From the NCBI GenBank assembly GCA_003342895.1, contig PTFA01000011.1:3831644-3895643 (forward strand): DNA of 64,000 nt, written 5' to 3'. This document shows positions 12,701 through 28,256 of this stretch, in pieces. Each line of letters begins with the position of its first letter. Position 1 is the stretch's first letter. The position numbers and the translations under genes are program-made. Origin of the DNA: Casuarius casuarius. Its lineage: Eukaryota > Chordata > Aves > Casuariiformes > Casuariidae. Below the pieces are notes generated by a model. It was not told where the DNA came from and did not search any database. It saw only the letters and a program-made list of their open reading frames with translations.

Positions 12701-15008
12701 GCAAATTAAAATACGAAAACACCAGCTGAGTTGCATNCTCTCTAGATTTTAATTCCGCTCTAGATTAAGGAACAGAACTATTACAATATTTGTGCATTTA
12801 GTAAAACATGATGGTAAAGGGAATCCCTTTCTCTTTGAAAAAGATGTCTGTCACAAGCACAATGCTCTGCATACTCTCAGAACTGAAACCATCCCTACAA
12901 ATCACACATGAAACCCACATCTCACAGCCCAATAATGCTTACTTAAATGCTGTCATCTCTGATGTAAGGGCTGTGGACAACTGTTTTGAAAATACTTCAA
13001 AGATATTCCTCTTCAGTCGGACTAGATACCAACCTTACTTTTTATTATCCCCATCCTATTATTGTTGTGGTCTACATACATACAGTGTGTATTTGTAAAC
13101 TTGTTTTTTTCTATTCATTTTTTCCTCCAACAATACCATCTGAGAAGCAGAAGCCAACGCAAGCATCATAAACTTGCAAAGTCAAACGAAATGCCAATCT
13201 CTGCCTAAAATCTTGAGCTTATACTATTTGAACAGTGCACTTTTTGAAATTACTCTTTTCTACTTACAGGCATTACTAGATAAATGGACTTACTGCTTTG
13301 TCATTCAGTTATCTTAAGATTTCTCTTTGCCTGTTCATGACTTTTCTCTCAAGAAGCAGTCACTCCAACGATCCTTTGCAATTACAACCAGGCAAGTGTC
13401 TCTCTCTGTAGATACAATGCTGCAGTCATAGACGTGAAGTTCACCCACATGTTGCACTATTTATAGGCTAAAGAATACGTGGAGTATTTTCTGACTCCAA
13501 AACTCTTCTCTTCCTACTAAATCTTTCTCTGATTTCCAGAGTTTTGCCAAACACTTCAATGGCTTATTCCCCTACATTTGTTCTTCTTCTCTTCCCCCCA
13601 GTCTTCTTCTCCACCATAGCACTGCAATAGAAGTGAGTGTGCATGTGTTTGGGGAGCAGGGAGAGAATGCTAAGCAAGATATCAAAACAAAAATGGAATA
13701 AAAATGTCTCCTCTCTCACCCCTTCCCCCCAAAGCCTGAGTTATCTAGAGGAAGCAAACACATAGGAACCAAGAGGTTTAACTGTATAAGCTGTCATGGG
13801 GTTACTGAAATCAATCTTTCTTTCTCTCCATTAGCTACAGAGGCAGCCTACACTTCTACACAGTTTCTGTGTTTTAAAAATTTGGATCACCTAACTTGAC
13901 TAAATGGGGTCATCTTATGCAAGGCTATCATCCAGTGGTTTTCATTTACAATAATACAAACTATAGGCTAATTTTTGAGTGTCCATTAAGTATCATGTGC
14001 TTATTATGCATGGGAAACTGGGTACATAAGGAACACTGCTTCAGGCCCACTATTCAGTACAAGAGTCAAACTTGACCTTATGAAACGGTCGTCACTTACA
14101 CTGGCTATACAGAGAATCTCAGTAGATAAGCCTCAATAGGTTCAAACTAGTTAGGAATACATTCATAAAGCTCTTAAAAATAAATACATGCAAGTTAAAT
14201 GCAGCTATTTCTCATATTTATTCAGACAGCTTTATAATAAACTTTTCTCGATAGCCATATATGTATTTTGGTTTTAAAATATAATTCACGGGTATCAATA
14301 GGAAAAGCATTTCTTAAGATGGATGATTGCTTTTAAAGAGAAGTTCCGCATTCAGCAGAAATTTGTTTATCCAAACCCCATTTACACAACAGCCATCAAA
14401 ATTCCAAAAGGGCTACAATAAACCTTCACCTTTTCTTTCTATTCAAGTGTGATATTTGTATAGCTTTGCTTCTACAAGTTTGTGCCGTAAGCACAATACT
14501 TTGTATTGCGCTCTGGGACGCAGTAATAGGCATCAGAACACAATACTTCAATTGCAAATGGTATGTTTCTGTTTCGATAAAACAACAACTTGCTGCCAAC
14601 AGAAGAGCAGGAAAGCTCTGTATCAGGCAACTGTGGAAAAAGAATCCCCAGTTTCTCCAAAAATATACTTGGTACACAGAAAGCAAGAAACACAGGAATT
14701 TTCACTGTTAAAACAGGTACAGCAATTTTCTAAACTGATCATTCAAAGTCTGTATTTAATGATTACTGCTGAAACATGTTTCACTATTATCAATTCATTT
14801 AACAACAATATAGCAAGAAACGACAGTTGAGGTCATCATGAAAATGCCCTCATGTAGCATGAATACTGCCAATAGTTGAAAATTTATGTGCTAAAGTACA
14901 ACCAGGGCATTACATCTGATGACTAAACTCAAAGAACGTCAGAGAAAGCTCTGGCTGCATTGCATGAAATGTAGGAATGTTCATTTATTTTTGCTTCCCC
15001 AATAAGAG

Positions 15009-15024
15009 GAAAAAAAAAAAAAAA
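15009..15024 (+). repeat. Poly(A) run
   Basis: This is an A homopolymer in non-coding sequence. No element ending in it could be defined. Confidence 0.9.
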
Positions 15025-17924
15025 GCATTTTTATTGTCACACCACTTCCAGCAAGTGGATATGAAAAAGGAGATTTCATGCCAAAGTCAGCTGTTTAATC
15101 AGATAAAGAAGGCTTTCTTATTTCCCATTGTACAGATCGAGTTGGCTACAAGAGCCACATGGAGATTCAAGGAGCATATTTTTCCACCAGTTCTGTATGA
15201 TTTGATCAATAGCAAAGCAGAAGGACTGCTGGGTAATCTGAATCAGAGCTGCAGGAAAAGTGAGCCAGGCAGCCTGCTAAGGCCAAGATAACCATGTCAT
15301 CCCAGCACCCCATAGCACTCCCAATCTGAGACTGTGGCATAGGGCAGAATCACTCATCTTCATTCACAAACTGGTCGTGGAGGTTTTCACATGACTCGAA
15401 TGCAGTATCTGTCTTCCAAAACTCACCTACAAGGATTTAAATATATGCTTGGGAGGCTGGCCTCCCCATACCACGGAAGATTCTCCAAATCACTCATATC
15501 AAAACATTAAATTTTAAACCCATATTACTTTGTAAAATTATACGTAGAAATTACTATAAGGTCTTTGTAAGATATATAGGAAATTATGAAGCCAATAAAA
15601 TCCTGTCCTTCAAAAACTGTTAGAGGTGTCTCTCTACCTGTGATGCTGTTCCAGGCAGACTGGAAGTGGCAAAGAATTGGTGGATTAGGTCACTTGATAT
15701 TCAGAATTATGACAGATGAACCTGTTGATAGATCAATAGGTCAGAAAGGACCCCTGAGCAAGTTCAAGTTTAAAAGCTGAGCTTTCTACCAAGCACTGTC
15801 CCAGAAGTATCTTGGGGTTCCCAGCCTTCTATCATTTCTCAAGTAGCAGGCAGCTCTTCAAGCCTTCCCTTTCTTCATTTAAGTCCTCTTTCACACATTC
15901 TGATGGCTGAAAAACATTACTACTGCATCTCTCTAAGACTTGTTCCAGCTACTTAACCTAAGTTTATTACTAGAAGGAGAACCAAAAAGAACACACATGG
16001 GTCATAGTCAGATCTTGGAGAAAACATGCTCAAGTGTCTTGAAGAGCAGCCAAGTTTGTTTCTGGGCTGTGAAACAGACACTGCAAAGTGACCTCCTCAA
16101 CTGCTTTAACTCTTTTCACTTGAATCCTTTCAGACCTGATGACCTGCAGAAGAAGTCTTCAAAGCTGCAGCCCAAGTACCAAAACACCACCATCAGTCCT
16201 AACAAACACAAACTCAAGCCACTATTTACCATTACATAATGAAATGCAAGTAAATTCCTTCACCATAGTTCCACTAGGATTGCCACTCTTTCATGCAATA
16301 GTAGCATTGGTAGTAACTCACAAGACAGGTTCTAGTCCGTCCTACATAAACAAAGCATGTAGTGCCTAATTCACCTTAGAGACTTCTAATGTATTACTTT
16401 ATTCTGTGCTTTTCAGTAGAAGCAACAGTGTTAAATAGAAGCAATTCTTATTAGCTTGCTTATTTTCTGGGTCCTGGTGGGCAAGAACATACTCAATCCT
16501 CATAGAAGCATCTGGAGTGGAATTGGAAGAGCACTGAAAGTAAGTTGTTTCATGAAATAATTCTAAAAAGACACCTTTATGTGTTTGGTTTTTTTTTTCC
16601 CTTATGTTTCCTCTCATCCCATTCTTTCAAATATATTTAAAGAAACAGAAGCATATTCCTTTCTGATCTATACTGCAGGTAGGTCAGAGGCTCATCCATT
16701 CATAAAAGAGAGAAAGGTGACTCATACATTAAAACTCAAGATTGTGTTTTTTCCATTCCACATTTCCCTTCTTTTTTACACACTGAGATTTTGTAGAGGT
16801 AGCAGTCTTTTCCAAGCATCCCTAAAAACTCCCTAAGCTCCCTTTCAGTTCTTCAGAAGGCTTTCATGGCCAAGACACCTGCCGTCCAGAGCTTTCAATT
16901 CCATATGCATTCAGTTTGGTACTAACTGCCATAATACCATTTCTAAATTCTACCCTAATTCAGGCAAACACTGCTGCGAACATAATGATATAATCTCCAT
17001 GTGACTGAAAAGTTAGAGTTCTGAGTTAGCAATTTTTCACATAAAGTTATGTCAGTTTGTCATTAGAAAGCTGCTATTCCTTCCACTAGCTTAATGTTTG
17101 GAAATGAACAGCAAGAAGAAAATACTTACCTTACAGAAGGCTATTCCAAGGATCACATAAACCTAGTCTACACACTGAAAGCTTTAGCAATCACATCATA
17201 TCAGTACTGTCGAATTGATAATACTCTCCAAGCGCACAGGCATTATAGCAAGACAAAAATGCTTGCATTAGTTGAGGAAACATTTAGAGATACTAATACA
17301 AGCTACCCTAGCAATAGCACATTTACGCTGTTTAAAGAAAAAATACTAACTCTAAGGACAGCTTTTACTAGCATAGGTCAGAAAAGCTGTTAGCATAGGA
17401 CCTGCACCTACGTAATGTGAAGCAACAGTACCTGCAACAGTATTTTGTAGCTTGCTCCCCATTAGTAGGTCATTGCAAAAACATCTCAACCACGTGCTTT
17501 TATCTCTAGTTCCAGCATACCAAAATTCAATTTTCATGGTACACTTATCATAGATGACCGGATACAAAGGATATTTTTCCTTCTCAGCAGAAAGACAGCT
17601 ACAACTTTCATCATCTTTTTATGTTTTTCATCTTCCTTATGGGCTGTCCATGACATTCTTCCCTTTGCAAGTGGGTACTTTTAAAGTTCTCATCTTTCTT
17701 CAGAAAGGGAAAGGTGTGAAGAGGTCATTTAGTTCTAACCTCACCTACATGGATATATGTTTGCTCAATACCATTTAATGCAAATGATCACTGAAGTATA
17801 AGACAAGAAAAAACAGCACATGCTACATTTTCTCCTTTTATTGCAGAGGCTTTCAGCATACTTATGACAACAATTTTAGGCCTTATCTATACACAGAAAC
17901 GACTTCTGTCAAACTAAGCCAAGG

Positions 17925-18010
17925 GTTGAGAACCTTTTCCTTGCTGAGGCCAACGGAGGCCTTACAAAAATACCTGGCATACCACATTACCACACTTCGC
18001 GCTATTCACT
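17925..18010 (+). repeat. Possible hAT-type DNA transposon end
   Basis: AAGGGTTGAGAACCTTTTCC resembles the terminal inverted repeat region of hAT-family elements common in vertebrates. No matching opposite end was found, so only a weak call is possible. Confidence 0.2.
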
Positions 18011-18178
18011 GATGATGTAAAAAGTCAGATGACCCAGAAGTCTCAGACAACCAGAAGTCTTGGGCAAGCCAGTTCTAAACAGACACAGAATTATGTCAAC
18101 AAAAGAAACACACACCAGTTAAACTAGATGTTTTAACATTTTTATTGGGGCTAAATTTGGAAGAAGTCATATCACTTA

Positions 18179-18197
18179 AAAAAAAAAAAAAAAAAAA
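18179..18197 (+). repeat. Poly(A) run
   Basis: This is an A homopolymer of about 19 bases. No SINE body could be identified before it. Confidence 0.9.
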
Positions 18198-18867
18198 GCA
18201 GCCGGAAAAATGCTAAATGCTTTCCCTTTGCCCATGAGAAGGCAGGGAAGAGAGGGCAATGGAGTATGAGCTGAACACAGCTAGCTCTGCTACTCGTGAA
18301 ATGGAGGTGCACAGCTCAGTCATAAGTGGAAGTGCTCAGAGAGCAGGAAACAGTTGACCATTTCCAAAGGCTGACTGGCAGGAAGTTTATTGGTACAATT
18401 TGCAGATCAACAGACCATTGAAATGAGACCAAGAATTAACATTTCACCTGCTTCAGGAAAGAAGTGGACTAGAACAGGCAAGCTAGAACTTGAACAGTGC
18501 TAGAACAGACATAACAGGCCACTGCTACTCTCACATTTTCAGTTTTAAAGTACATGGATTTCTGTCAGCTGAAGAAAATCATGCCCGAGTTATGAAAAAC
18601 AGCATTTTCCTCTTCACTCCTAACACATCAGCAAACTTTTGGGGTTAGTATGGATGAAATGGGTCAAGATAAAATGCAAGATCTGTTTCTCAGACTTCAG
18701 GCATGGATTAAAAGATCAGCAGCAATTAGGTTTAATTTCAGAGAGAGAGATCTGGATTAATTAGTCCTTATCATTTAATAAACAAGTCCCCAGAGCATAT
18801 CTAGAAGCTTACTGGCCTGCTAGTAAGATCTGAGAAAACTCTGAATTAAAAAAATTTAAAAATAAAA

Positions 18868-19413
18868 NNNNNNNNNNNNNNNNNNNNNNNNNNNNNNNNN
18901 NNNNNNNNNNNNNNNNNNNNNNNNNNNNNNNNNNNNNNNNNNNNNNNNNNNNNNNNNNNNNNNNNNNNNNNNNNNNNNNNNNNNNNNNNNNNNNNNNNNN
19001 NNNNNNNNNNNNNNNNNNNNNNNNNNNNNNNNNNNNNNNNNNNNNNNNNNNNNNNNNNNNNNNNNNNNNNNNNNNNNNNNNNNNNNNNNNNNNNNNNNNN
19101 NNNNNNNNNNNNNNNNNNNNNNNNNNNNNNNNNNNNNNNNNNNNNNNNNNNNNNNNNNNNNNNNNNNNNNNNNNNNNNNNNNNNNNNNNNNNNNNNNNNN
19201 NNNNNNNNNNNNNNNNNNNNNNNNNNNNNNNNNNNNNNNNNNNNNNNNNNNNNNNNNNNNNNNNNNNNNNNNNNNNNNNNNNNNNNNNNNNNNNNNNNNN
19301 NNNNNNNNNNNNNNNNNNNNNNNNNNNNNNNNNNNNNNNNNNNNNNNNNNNNNNNNNNNNNNNNNNNNNNNNNNNNNNNNNNNNNNNNNNNNNNNNNNNN
19401 NNNNNNNNNNNNN
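18868..19413. other. Assembly gap of 546 N
   Basis: This is a run of N, preceded by an A/T-only stretch. Nothing can be said about its content. Confidence 1.
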
Positions 19414-22400
19414 TGAAGTCACTGTCCTGAATTCATGACATCATAATTGTTGCCGTGGCGACGAGCTCAAGCACAGAACACTGCCTCCGCTGAAGAATCA
19501 AGGAGCACCTGTGCTGCCACAAAAGAAATGTTCTTATTCAAACACAAATCTCTTCAACCACACAGGAAATAAGATATTACTGTAGGTAAATTGCCTTTTC
19601 AATACCTCTTATTTCGTTCCCCCAGTGTGAGACTTTTTAACGCTCAGGCACATAAAAAGAGGCCTGATAAAGCACAGACATGTGATAAAAAGAGTCTAAT
19701 TGAAAAACTGGTATTTTTCTTCTGCAGTGTTCATAATTTTTCTGGTACAAAATAATTCTTATATTTATGCTTTCCTCTACTACGATTGCGTTCATATACA
19801 ACAAACCTCTTTAAGAGATGAAACACAGGGCAAAAACTCCAAGAAAACCCATCTTCCAGTCCCTATTTCAGTAAGATAGATAAGTGTCAAACTGTCACTG
19901 TCACACAGCAGAACTGATTGCTACAGAACATATTCCACATGTAGAGCCTACAACTCCTTTTGTTTAAGGATTCCCCCCCAGCAGGGCCTTCACATACCAG
20001 TCATTTGTTTTTCCTGCACTTGCTAAATGTAATGAATCAGATCTGCAGGGCTCTAAGAACAGCCTGTGAGTAGTCTCCTTGTAAATAAAAGCTTCATCCC
20101 TTTTCCTCTAAACAGTCCTCTTTTACAGGAGAAATATCTGGTAACCCCAGCCCCAAGCTCCAGAAAAAAATTCTTCTCAGAAAAAGCTAAGCAGTTGAAT
20201 ACAACAGATTTATTAGGTCACAATTAGGTTCCTGACTAATGGTTGTGCATTTAATGCACAAATGCTACATTTGATGTTGCATTCTTAACTATTTGTTAAA
20301 ATAAATCATTTAGTATTACATGACACAAAGGAAACAGCACCCAAAATTAGCTGCTTCATACTAATTTGCAGAATAAAAANGTCCAAGTAATATCATATAT
20401 GATGTTTCATAGCAGAAACATCAGAAACAGAGCATACTAAAGTATATTTGCTACCTCTGTGTTCTTAAAGAACAATCCATAAATCACTGCTGGATTAAAG
20501 AACACTTGCACACAACCATATGTAATTAGTCACTGTCTAAACACTCAGTATGCATTGATGTTTTCTTTCAGCTTCTAAAGAAAGAAAACTGTCCTAGTTA
20601 CCAGTTAAACAACAGCACCACATACCTGCATTGGCCCCATGCCTCTGTTGCACACTTTCTCAATTGCCATCAAGTATACTGATTACGCCAGAACCAAAGA
20701 CTGTAAGTACTACAGTAATCTGCCCCTCAAGTCCCCACTCTCTTTATAAAGATTGTCTTAACAAGTGAGTATTAGACAAAGTAAAGAATATAAACAAATG
20801 ATAAAACGAGGAGTTTCAGATAGAGACGATAGCTAGACGGCTGTATTCCATATGTTTGTCTTCGATGTTCTCCTAATGCTATTTCACATAACCAAGAATG
20901 ATAGCCACTACTTGGATGATGGTGCTATGAAAATCCCTAGTTTAACTAACTCTCCACAATATGAAGTGTACTCAAAAAATAATATACTATAATTGACTAC
21001 ATATTCCAAGAAAGTTGTTCAGTGTGCCAATCCATTCCCTGCCACTAAAAGGTAAAGATGAACATATCTTTCAAATGTTTTTAACAGCCTTGAGAACAGA
21101 TGATGCATTTCATGATAATAACTTGCATACACAAACATATATCCAAATATTCCAAATACATTTAACACAATTGCCATAAACTGAGAAAATTGAAACAATT
21201 GATAAAAGCTCAAAATAGCAGACACCTCACGATAAAAAAAGATTCACTCAAGCAAGTTACATATCAGAAATGCACCCAGATTTCTCGATTTCTCTACAAT
21301 TGAATATAAATTTCTAAAAGTGTATCTATTATGCAATTCATAGACCTGTTTGTNATGTAAATATACAACACAAATGCCAATGACAGTCCCTTTCTCGTTA
21401 GTAAATACTGCATTTCTAGCTCAAACCCACACAATATGAAAACACCACTTCAATAAATAATGAAAAGATACAACTGCGCCAGCAGTTAATTTTGTTTTTG
21501 AAAGATTGACAGATTAACTGATCCCTTAAGCAACTAAAAACTAATGCTCCTTCTGCCATTGCACACAGAAAACTACAGATTGTCTCAACAGTTTGGTGAG
21601 CTTTTTATGCAAGTTTAAAATGAACTTGTTGGATTAGGTTTTTCCCCAACAACAGTCCTTCTGTTAAATCTAACCACTGTTTATATTAACAGCAGATACG
21701 AGGAATGAGAAGATGGAACTGCTGGCACATTTTCATACATGTTATTTTTTCTTTTGTTATTCATTTATCAATATTACAACAGAAGCAAGCATTGCATATC
21801 TGCAGATCCTAGTACAAAATTTCCAAGTACCCACAATAGTGGCAAACCTGCTTAGAGACACCACAACCCAGAGAAACAGTACCTGTTACTCCTCCTTCCC
21901 CCAGCAAACCAAGGCCATGTGATTCAAGGTGCAACACAACTATTCTAAATCTTTATGTCTTTACCTTACATAACATATAGCAAATTCTTTCTACTGTTGC
22001 AGAGTTTTTCATCCACAATTACAGAAAACTCAAGTCCATAAGCACTTAAATACAACGCTATTTCCTTTAAACTTCGTTGCTGGTTTGTGAATAGTTACAT
22101 TTACTACAGATATCATTAAAATGTTACAAGACATACCTGGATCCATCTTTAACTACCACATTGAAAACAATAATCATGAAGTGGTTTTTCAACATAGGCA
22201 CGCCTAAATCACACTCTCAGGAAGTTTTACAGCACTGGGCTTTAGCCAGACCTTAGCACATTTGGAACAAGTCCTTTCTGCACCACAGAACTGAACCATA
22301 TAAGGCGCAACCATGTTGCAACCAAGTTCCACAACAAATTAAATCATATCACAATGAAGCCGGGCATTTTTACCTCTCAGAACTTTGAGAGGTTACATTC

Positions 22401-24032
22401 TTCACAATGCCATTGTCTCCCACTGTAATAAGAAAAGGAATAGCCTTGATAGTAAAATAAACCCCAGAATTACGCAGACTTCCACACAAACATAAACTGA
22501 GAAATAACTGGGAATATGTTTTCTTTCTTGTTTGAAAGATGGGAGAACACAAAAAAATCACCATCCTGGCTCACACCAAGGATCTAACTGACCACCCTCC
22601 AACAGCAGTCAGCACCTAGGAAAGACTGTAAAAATAGGGCCAGTACAACGATAGTTCCTTTGATTGTATTCCCAAATACGAAGAATTTGCAGCTCAGCGC
22701 TCTCCAGAGGTAAAGAATGACATGCAACAGACTGCTTAGCCCTTCTTTGTACAACTTCGCACAGACAGTATAAGCAACAGAGGTTAGTTTAAAAACAGAT
22801 ACATGAAAAATACATCTTCAACTTTAGAAGATACACTTCTTGCAAAACTGAGTGAAATCAACAATCAACCTTGGAAACTGTTCAAGTTTCTAGTTTACAC
22901 TTTTCCATTTGACATGTCTTCTGAGAGCTTTGAATAAAAAATGGTCAGCCCTACAACTGCTGCTACTTCAACAGAGCAGTTTCACCTAGTGCTGCCTTCT
23001 AGAGCAGGGCTTGGCTGAATTCGGTAAGACAGTGGTGCAGCCTGGCAGCTGATGGCATCTTCGTTGCTTTGGCACACTCACTCTAACCAAAGAGAAGCTG
23101 CACTAGCAGTAAAATAAGAGTTGGATAAAGGTTAGTATTGATTTGATTCAAATGACTTGCCATGTGAGACAGTGCAACTGATTCTGAGACAGAAGCTACC
23201 AGACCTTGGAGTAGGCATACAGAAGTGTAAGTCCTCAACTGTTTTGAAAAACACTTCCAAGTTCCTAAATTTAGCTAGCTCTCTTGCCACAAGCTGTCTA
23301 AAGTAACTATATTCTGACTGAAATGGAACAGCAAGATCATCTTATGGTGGTCTGCGCCTGGTTAAGGGAAATGATTAGTAAATCCCATGTTTCACTTGAG
23401 ATACTGGAAATACTCATAATAATTTACACTGTGTACTTCTGGATCAACATAAATTCAATAAAAAAAAGTACCAGGGGAAAGCCACATACTTCTAACACTG
23501 AGACCAGACACCTTCATTCAGAAACAAAGTTACAAGTAAAAGGTTACTGCTTCCTCTTCTACCTCCAGTTTTTCCAGCAGATCTCACTCCACTTCTGCCA
23601 GAGGCTAGCACACAGTTTTGCATAGGCTTCATCCAAACAGACAATAGTGCAGAAAGCGACAGACCAATGCTCTTCCTGCACATGTTCCCGCTTCTTTTTG
23701 GCGGCGGCCCATCCTTAAATTGGATTAAGTGTAACATGAACTGTACCCTCAGGTATGATGACAAAGCAACTCAGACAAACCCTCACTCATACATTTCAGT
23801 CACAGTTATCTGGGCTAGTTTAGGCAGTTTAGGTCAGTCTTTGCTAACCCAGCTAATTTTAACTGAAATTCATGAGATAGTGGGTCTGCTCTCATGGGTA
23901 CTAATAGATGCAAGGGAACCGGAAACTCCAACAGAGACATCATGACAGTCAGAAGCAATAACGCCTTCTGCTAGTACAGTCAGAGCTAGAACAAACTGAC
24001 CACAGTCTGAGCTTTCTGGTCCTTTTTCCAAA

Positions 24033-24060
24033 GTGTGTGTGTGTGCATGCGGGTGTGTAT
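24033..24060 (+). repeat. (GT)n microsatellite
   Basis: Six GT units are followed by degenerate GT-rich sequence with GCATGC. This is a possible Z-DNA-forming tract. Confidence 0.85.
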
Positions 24061-26279
24061 GAAGGCACTGGAGGGTGTGGTGGGGGGAAACATTCCTGCA
24101 AGAGTTTGGAAGGAAGAGAGGGAGGCGGCATTCCCTGGCAATTCTGTACCTCTGCAGCCTTCAAGATAATGAAATTCAACTAATGATTTAAACCTACATT
24201 TGAAAATTGAGATAAAAGTGATGTGTCTGCAGGTATGAAAGTTCAGCAGGTTAAGAAAAAGAATTATGAATAAATATAATCAGAAAGGCATCTTTGCAAC
24301 AGGATTCCTGGAAGAAACTTAAATCACATTTCTCCTTTCAATAGACCATATTAACTAGTAATACAGAAATGACTGATTCATCAGATGTCTGAGTCATTTC
24401 TACCTTTATTCACTGTATACTCCTCCCCCTTGGTTATATTCAAGTAGTATAAAGCTGCTACTTTACACTGGTATGGCCAGGCACAAATTACTAAGTCACA
24501 TGGTATTTTTCAAATAAAACTGAATCATCAGAAGGACAAAGAGAACACATAGTGAAGGAGTTCACTGCAAAAAAGGATGGTAACTTCTTAACAGCCTTTA
24601 GGTCTTAAAGGAGAGAGAGAAGAGAAAAAAAACATCCTCCAGCTTCATTCAACAAGTTTCTGTACATTTATGTTAAGTCTTTGACTGTATTTGCTATTTT
24701 AGTATCTTAGCTGATCATATCTTCTTTTACAAAACTTAATGCCATACCATGCAGTGTCAGATATAGCCCTTTTACGAAGATATCTACATGCTACTTCATC
24801 TCTAACTGAGCAAATCTGATTTCTGGGGGAAAAAGGGAATGATGAGCAAAAGGTTTCTGCCACACTGTCACCATTTATAGAAAAGGTAGATCTCAGAGTA
24901 ATTGTGTTAAATGGCTAAAACTATCTAGCAACTACACTTAGGCTATTTTTTTTTTTTTTAAGTTTGCTTTACAGAGATATCACTGAGAAATGTAGCTGAA
25001 GTAACAGTATCTGTAACTTCCTAGGTACTTTTGCCAATACGTACTTTTGAGCCACGATCTTTTTTTTAAGAGGTGTCTCACTGTAAGCAGCACTAAAATA
25101 AGAGAGCCAATTAAAGGTCCATCTACAATTTTCAGTTAAGAATTTCTGCCATGTCTACCATTAATGCAATCATACCTGCGGTAGCACAAACCAAGCCAAG
25201 TTTTCAGCATACGTTAGTTTGTAACCTACTCTTCTTCCTAAGTGCAGTTTCAGCGCTGGCTTCAGTGATCTATGCGCAGCCTGCTGCTAGGATGGGAGGT
25301 CCTGCATCTTGCCTATGGCTATACATTCCCATCACTTCCCTTGTGCCAGAACCATTTTAGATCAGCTTGAGTTCATCAGCTCAATAGACTGTGGTTTCAC
25401 AGTCGTTTGTGCTCATCTAAAAGTGAAGCTATACGATACAACTGAGCTAACCAAAATGCTTGCTGCTGCTTCTGAGAAGAGGAAGCTTCACTCCTCCTCC
25501 TTCTTTCCCCTTCCTCCACTTTCACTCCCACAGTTCTACCCCTCTCTTGCACTGGCCGTACCACTCTTCAAAGCCTTTGTTGAGCCAATTTCAACTCACG
25601 AGCAAATCAGCTAAAAAGATCTAGGGCTAGTTTTCCACCAGATTAGCAAGTTAAACTAGAGCATACAGAAAATCAATGAGTGCCAGGACTGGTGCCAAGT
25701 CAAGTGGTAGGGTCACGTGGCTGAGAGCCTGACTCTCCATTTCTGGCAACAGGAAAGCCATCAAGATAGAATGAAATTATGAGGAGACTCAAGTCAACAC
25801 GTGTGCTTCTTGTCCTCTTCCTTGATTGGTACTGCTATTTGTCTAATCTCATTGTGAGCCAGTACAGAGAGCTAAACCAACAAAAAAACCTATTCATTAT
25901 TTTTGGCAAGGCTTGTTTTCTGCCAATTTAATTCCCTGAACTAGCTCAGCAAAGGAATCAGACAAGCATCTGCACCAGTGCAGGGAAGGGGGCAGGAACA
26001 CACAGGGAGAGGAGGGCAGACTCAGGCTGATTTAAACTGTCACTGAACTGCATACCCTGCAGCAGATCTACATCACACTGTAGTTAGAACTGACAGTAAT
26101 CTGAGCCTTTACAACACGAGGCCCCCATCGCTGATGAGGTCGCACAAACAGTACCAGCAGTGAAACATCCTAAGAAAAGTCTAACCTGGGCACAAGCTTG
26201 TAAAATTGCATGCAAAAGCAAGAGAACCACAATACTCTCATTCCTCAAAATACTGCAAAACATTAGCTAATTATTCCCC

Positions 26280-26430
26280 TGGCAACACCCCTGCGACAAT
26301 GTTCTCCATCATTCCCATTACATAGATGTAGCCCAAGATTGCAAAGCAAGCAGAACTGGTGACAAACCCAGCACTGGAACCCCGTAAATCCTCTATACCA
26401 AACTAATACTTCATCACTCAACTGTGCAGT
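26280..26430 (-). repeat. Old MIR-type SINE remnant
   Basis: The order ATTCCCATTACATAGATG, a GATTGCAAAGCAAGCAGAA tract, CAGCACTGGAACCCC and a final CCAAACTAATACTTCATCAC follows the reverse complement of MIR. Confidence 0.55.
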
Positions 26431-28252
26431 TTATTAACCTTAAACTAATTTGATTAGCCAGTAGCAGTCTATAGAAACTCCTTTTGCAAAGGCTTTGTAA
26501 TGCACTACAGAGGTGCATAATTTATAATACCTCAGTATTATCACATTAACATTACAGCATTATAGTGTTAACAATTGTGGATATTTGCTAGCCAGTTGTG
26601 AAATCCGAAACTAGGGAAAGGAATTATACTGAGACTTTAAGTAATCATTTTTGTTTCTAGGGATAAAATAAGTATGCATGAAGCAGCATAAGGATTTATT
26701 CACACACTTTAAGAAGTTTAATGCAAAGAACCATAGAAAAGAAAATACATTTATGAACACTGTTTTCTTGGATTAGCGATTGTTAGACATAGTTTCAAGT
26801 GAAATACAAGTAATTATTTAATATACACTAACCAAGACCATCATTTCTCCTTAAATCTATCAGTTCTCCCTTCACGTCTGCCACACACAGTCCAACAAAT
26901 GCCACTTAACTTGCCTTGTATTGCAATGCAGCACAATAGGAAAAGGGAAGGGAAAATTTGTCAATGCAGAAGCGAACCTCTGCAGTAGTAAACAGCCAGC
27001 ACTGTAAGTCTATCCAGCAACATGAGACAGTCTCTCATTCACATGATACTAAGCACCCAAACCAAGCATATCAAATTTGGGACATTCATATAATACCTAA
27101 TTGTGTTCAACCCCTTCTTTTGACAACACCTTTATTACAGAGATTGAAAATATGTATGTGATAAAAGACAGTCATTTACCAGAGCTGTCACCGATTCTCT
27201 CAAGATAAAAATAATAAAACCACGAGTGTAAATAACTGAGGCTGCCTAATTGTCAGTTGTATAAAATAGCAAGACGATTGTTCTGTGGGACACAGCAATT
27301 TGAAGGGAGTAGAAAATACTGTTAGGAAAAAAAATAAAGTATTTACAGACTAAATACGCACATTAAAATACTGTAATCTTTTTTGAAGTCTTTAACTCCA
27401 CAGGAGCCAAAATTTGAGAAAAGAAAATGAAAACTTATTGAATGCTACAAACAGTTAGTAACTACTGCAAATCATCCAGAAAATCAGGCAAGAAAACCAA
27501 TGCTTCTATGGAAGAGATTAACACTATTTAACAAAAAAAGTTGGTTGACAGATCAACCAGAAATATTCTGGACAATATAGACAAAACATTTACCTCAAAC
27601 TTCTCTGCATCCTTGCAAACTTGAACATAATGAAAACAGCAAAAAGGTGCTACTTTAAATGTGAGATTGTCCACCTGAATTTGACTAAGATGCCTTAAGT
27701 AACAACAAGGTTCAAACCCTCATTTTCCGGGAAATATAAATTTTACATTATTAAAATAGAGACCAGAAGCAGGAATGACACTGCTCTTCATACAGCAGAA
27801 AAGACTCCTAACACAGAATATGTGAGTGCTATATAGATTTAATGACAGATTGAATTGAAGGTTACCTCACTGATTCTGTCAACTGAGGCAACTCTAGACA
27901 TCACTATTACTTGGTAAGTCAAGCATTCAGAAGTTATCTACGTTTTACATCAGGAAGTCAGTATAATACTTATTTGCTTGAATTATTACTACAGGCTAAT
28001 CTTAGAGAAAATGTTAGTGACAGCAAAACTGAGATTTTTCCTTTTAAGATGAGAGAGTAGAAAGCTCATATTCTTTCCCCTTCCTTCTAGGAAGTGCGGA
28101 GTAGGCTCTAGCTCCTGTAGTAGTGAAGATACCATACTGATGCACATCATCTCGATTCTCATTTACACGCAACAGCCTGGCTACTGACACGGCTTAACCT
28201 ATTTTCCAATCAACAGTTAAATTAATAAGTTTTGATGAGTTGGGGGGCGGGG

Positions 28253-28256
<4 letters not shown>

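Noticed and set aside
14426..14830. Cluster of overlapping frames on both strands, up to 124 codons
   Set aside because: There is no domain resemblance and no splice or promoter context. Frames of this length occur by chance in this much DNA.
18856..19422. Open frame of 188 codons
   Set aside because: It consists almost wholly of assembly-gap Ns.
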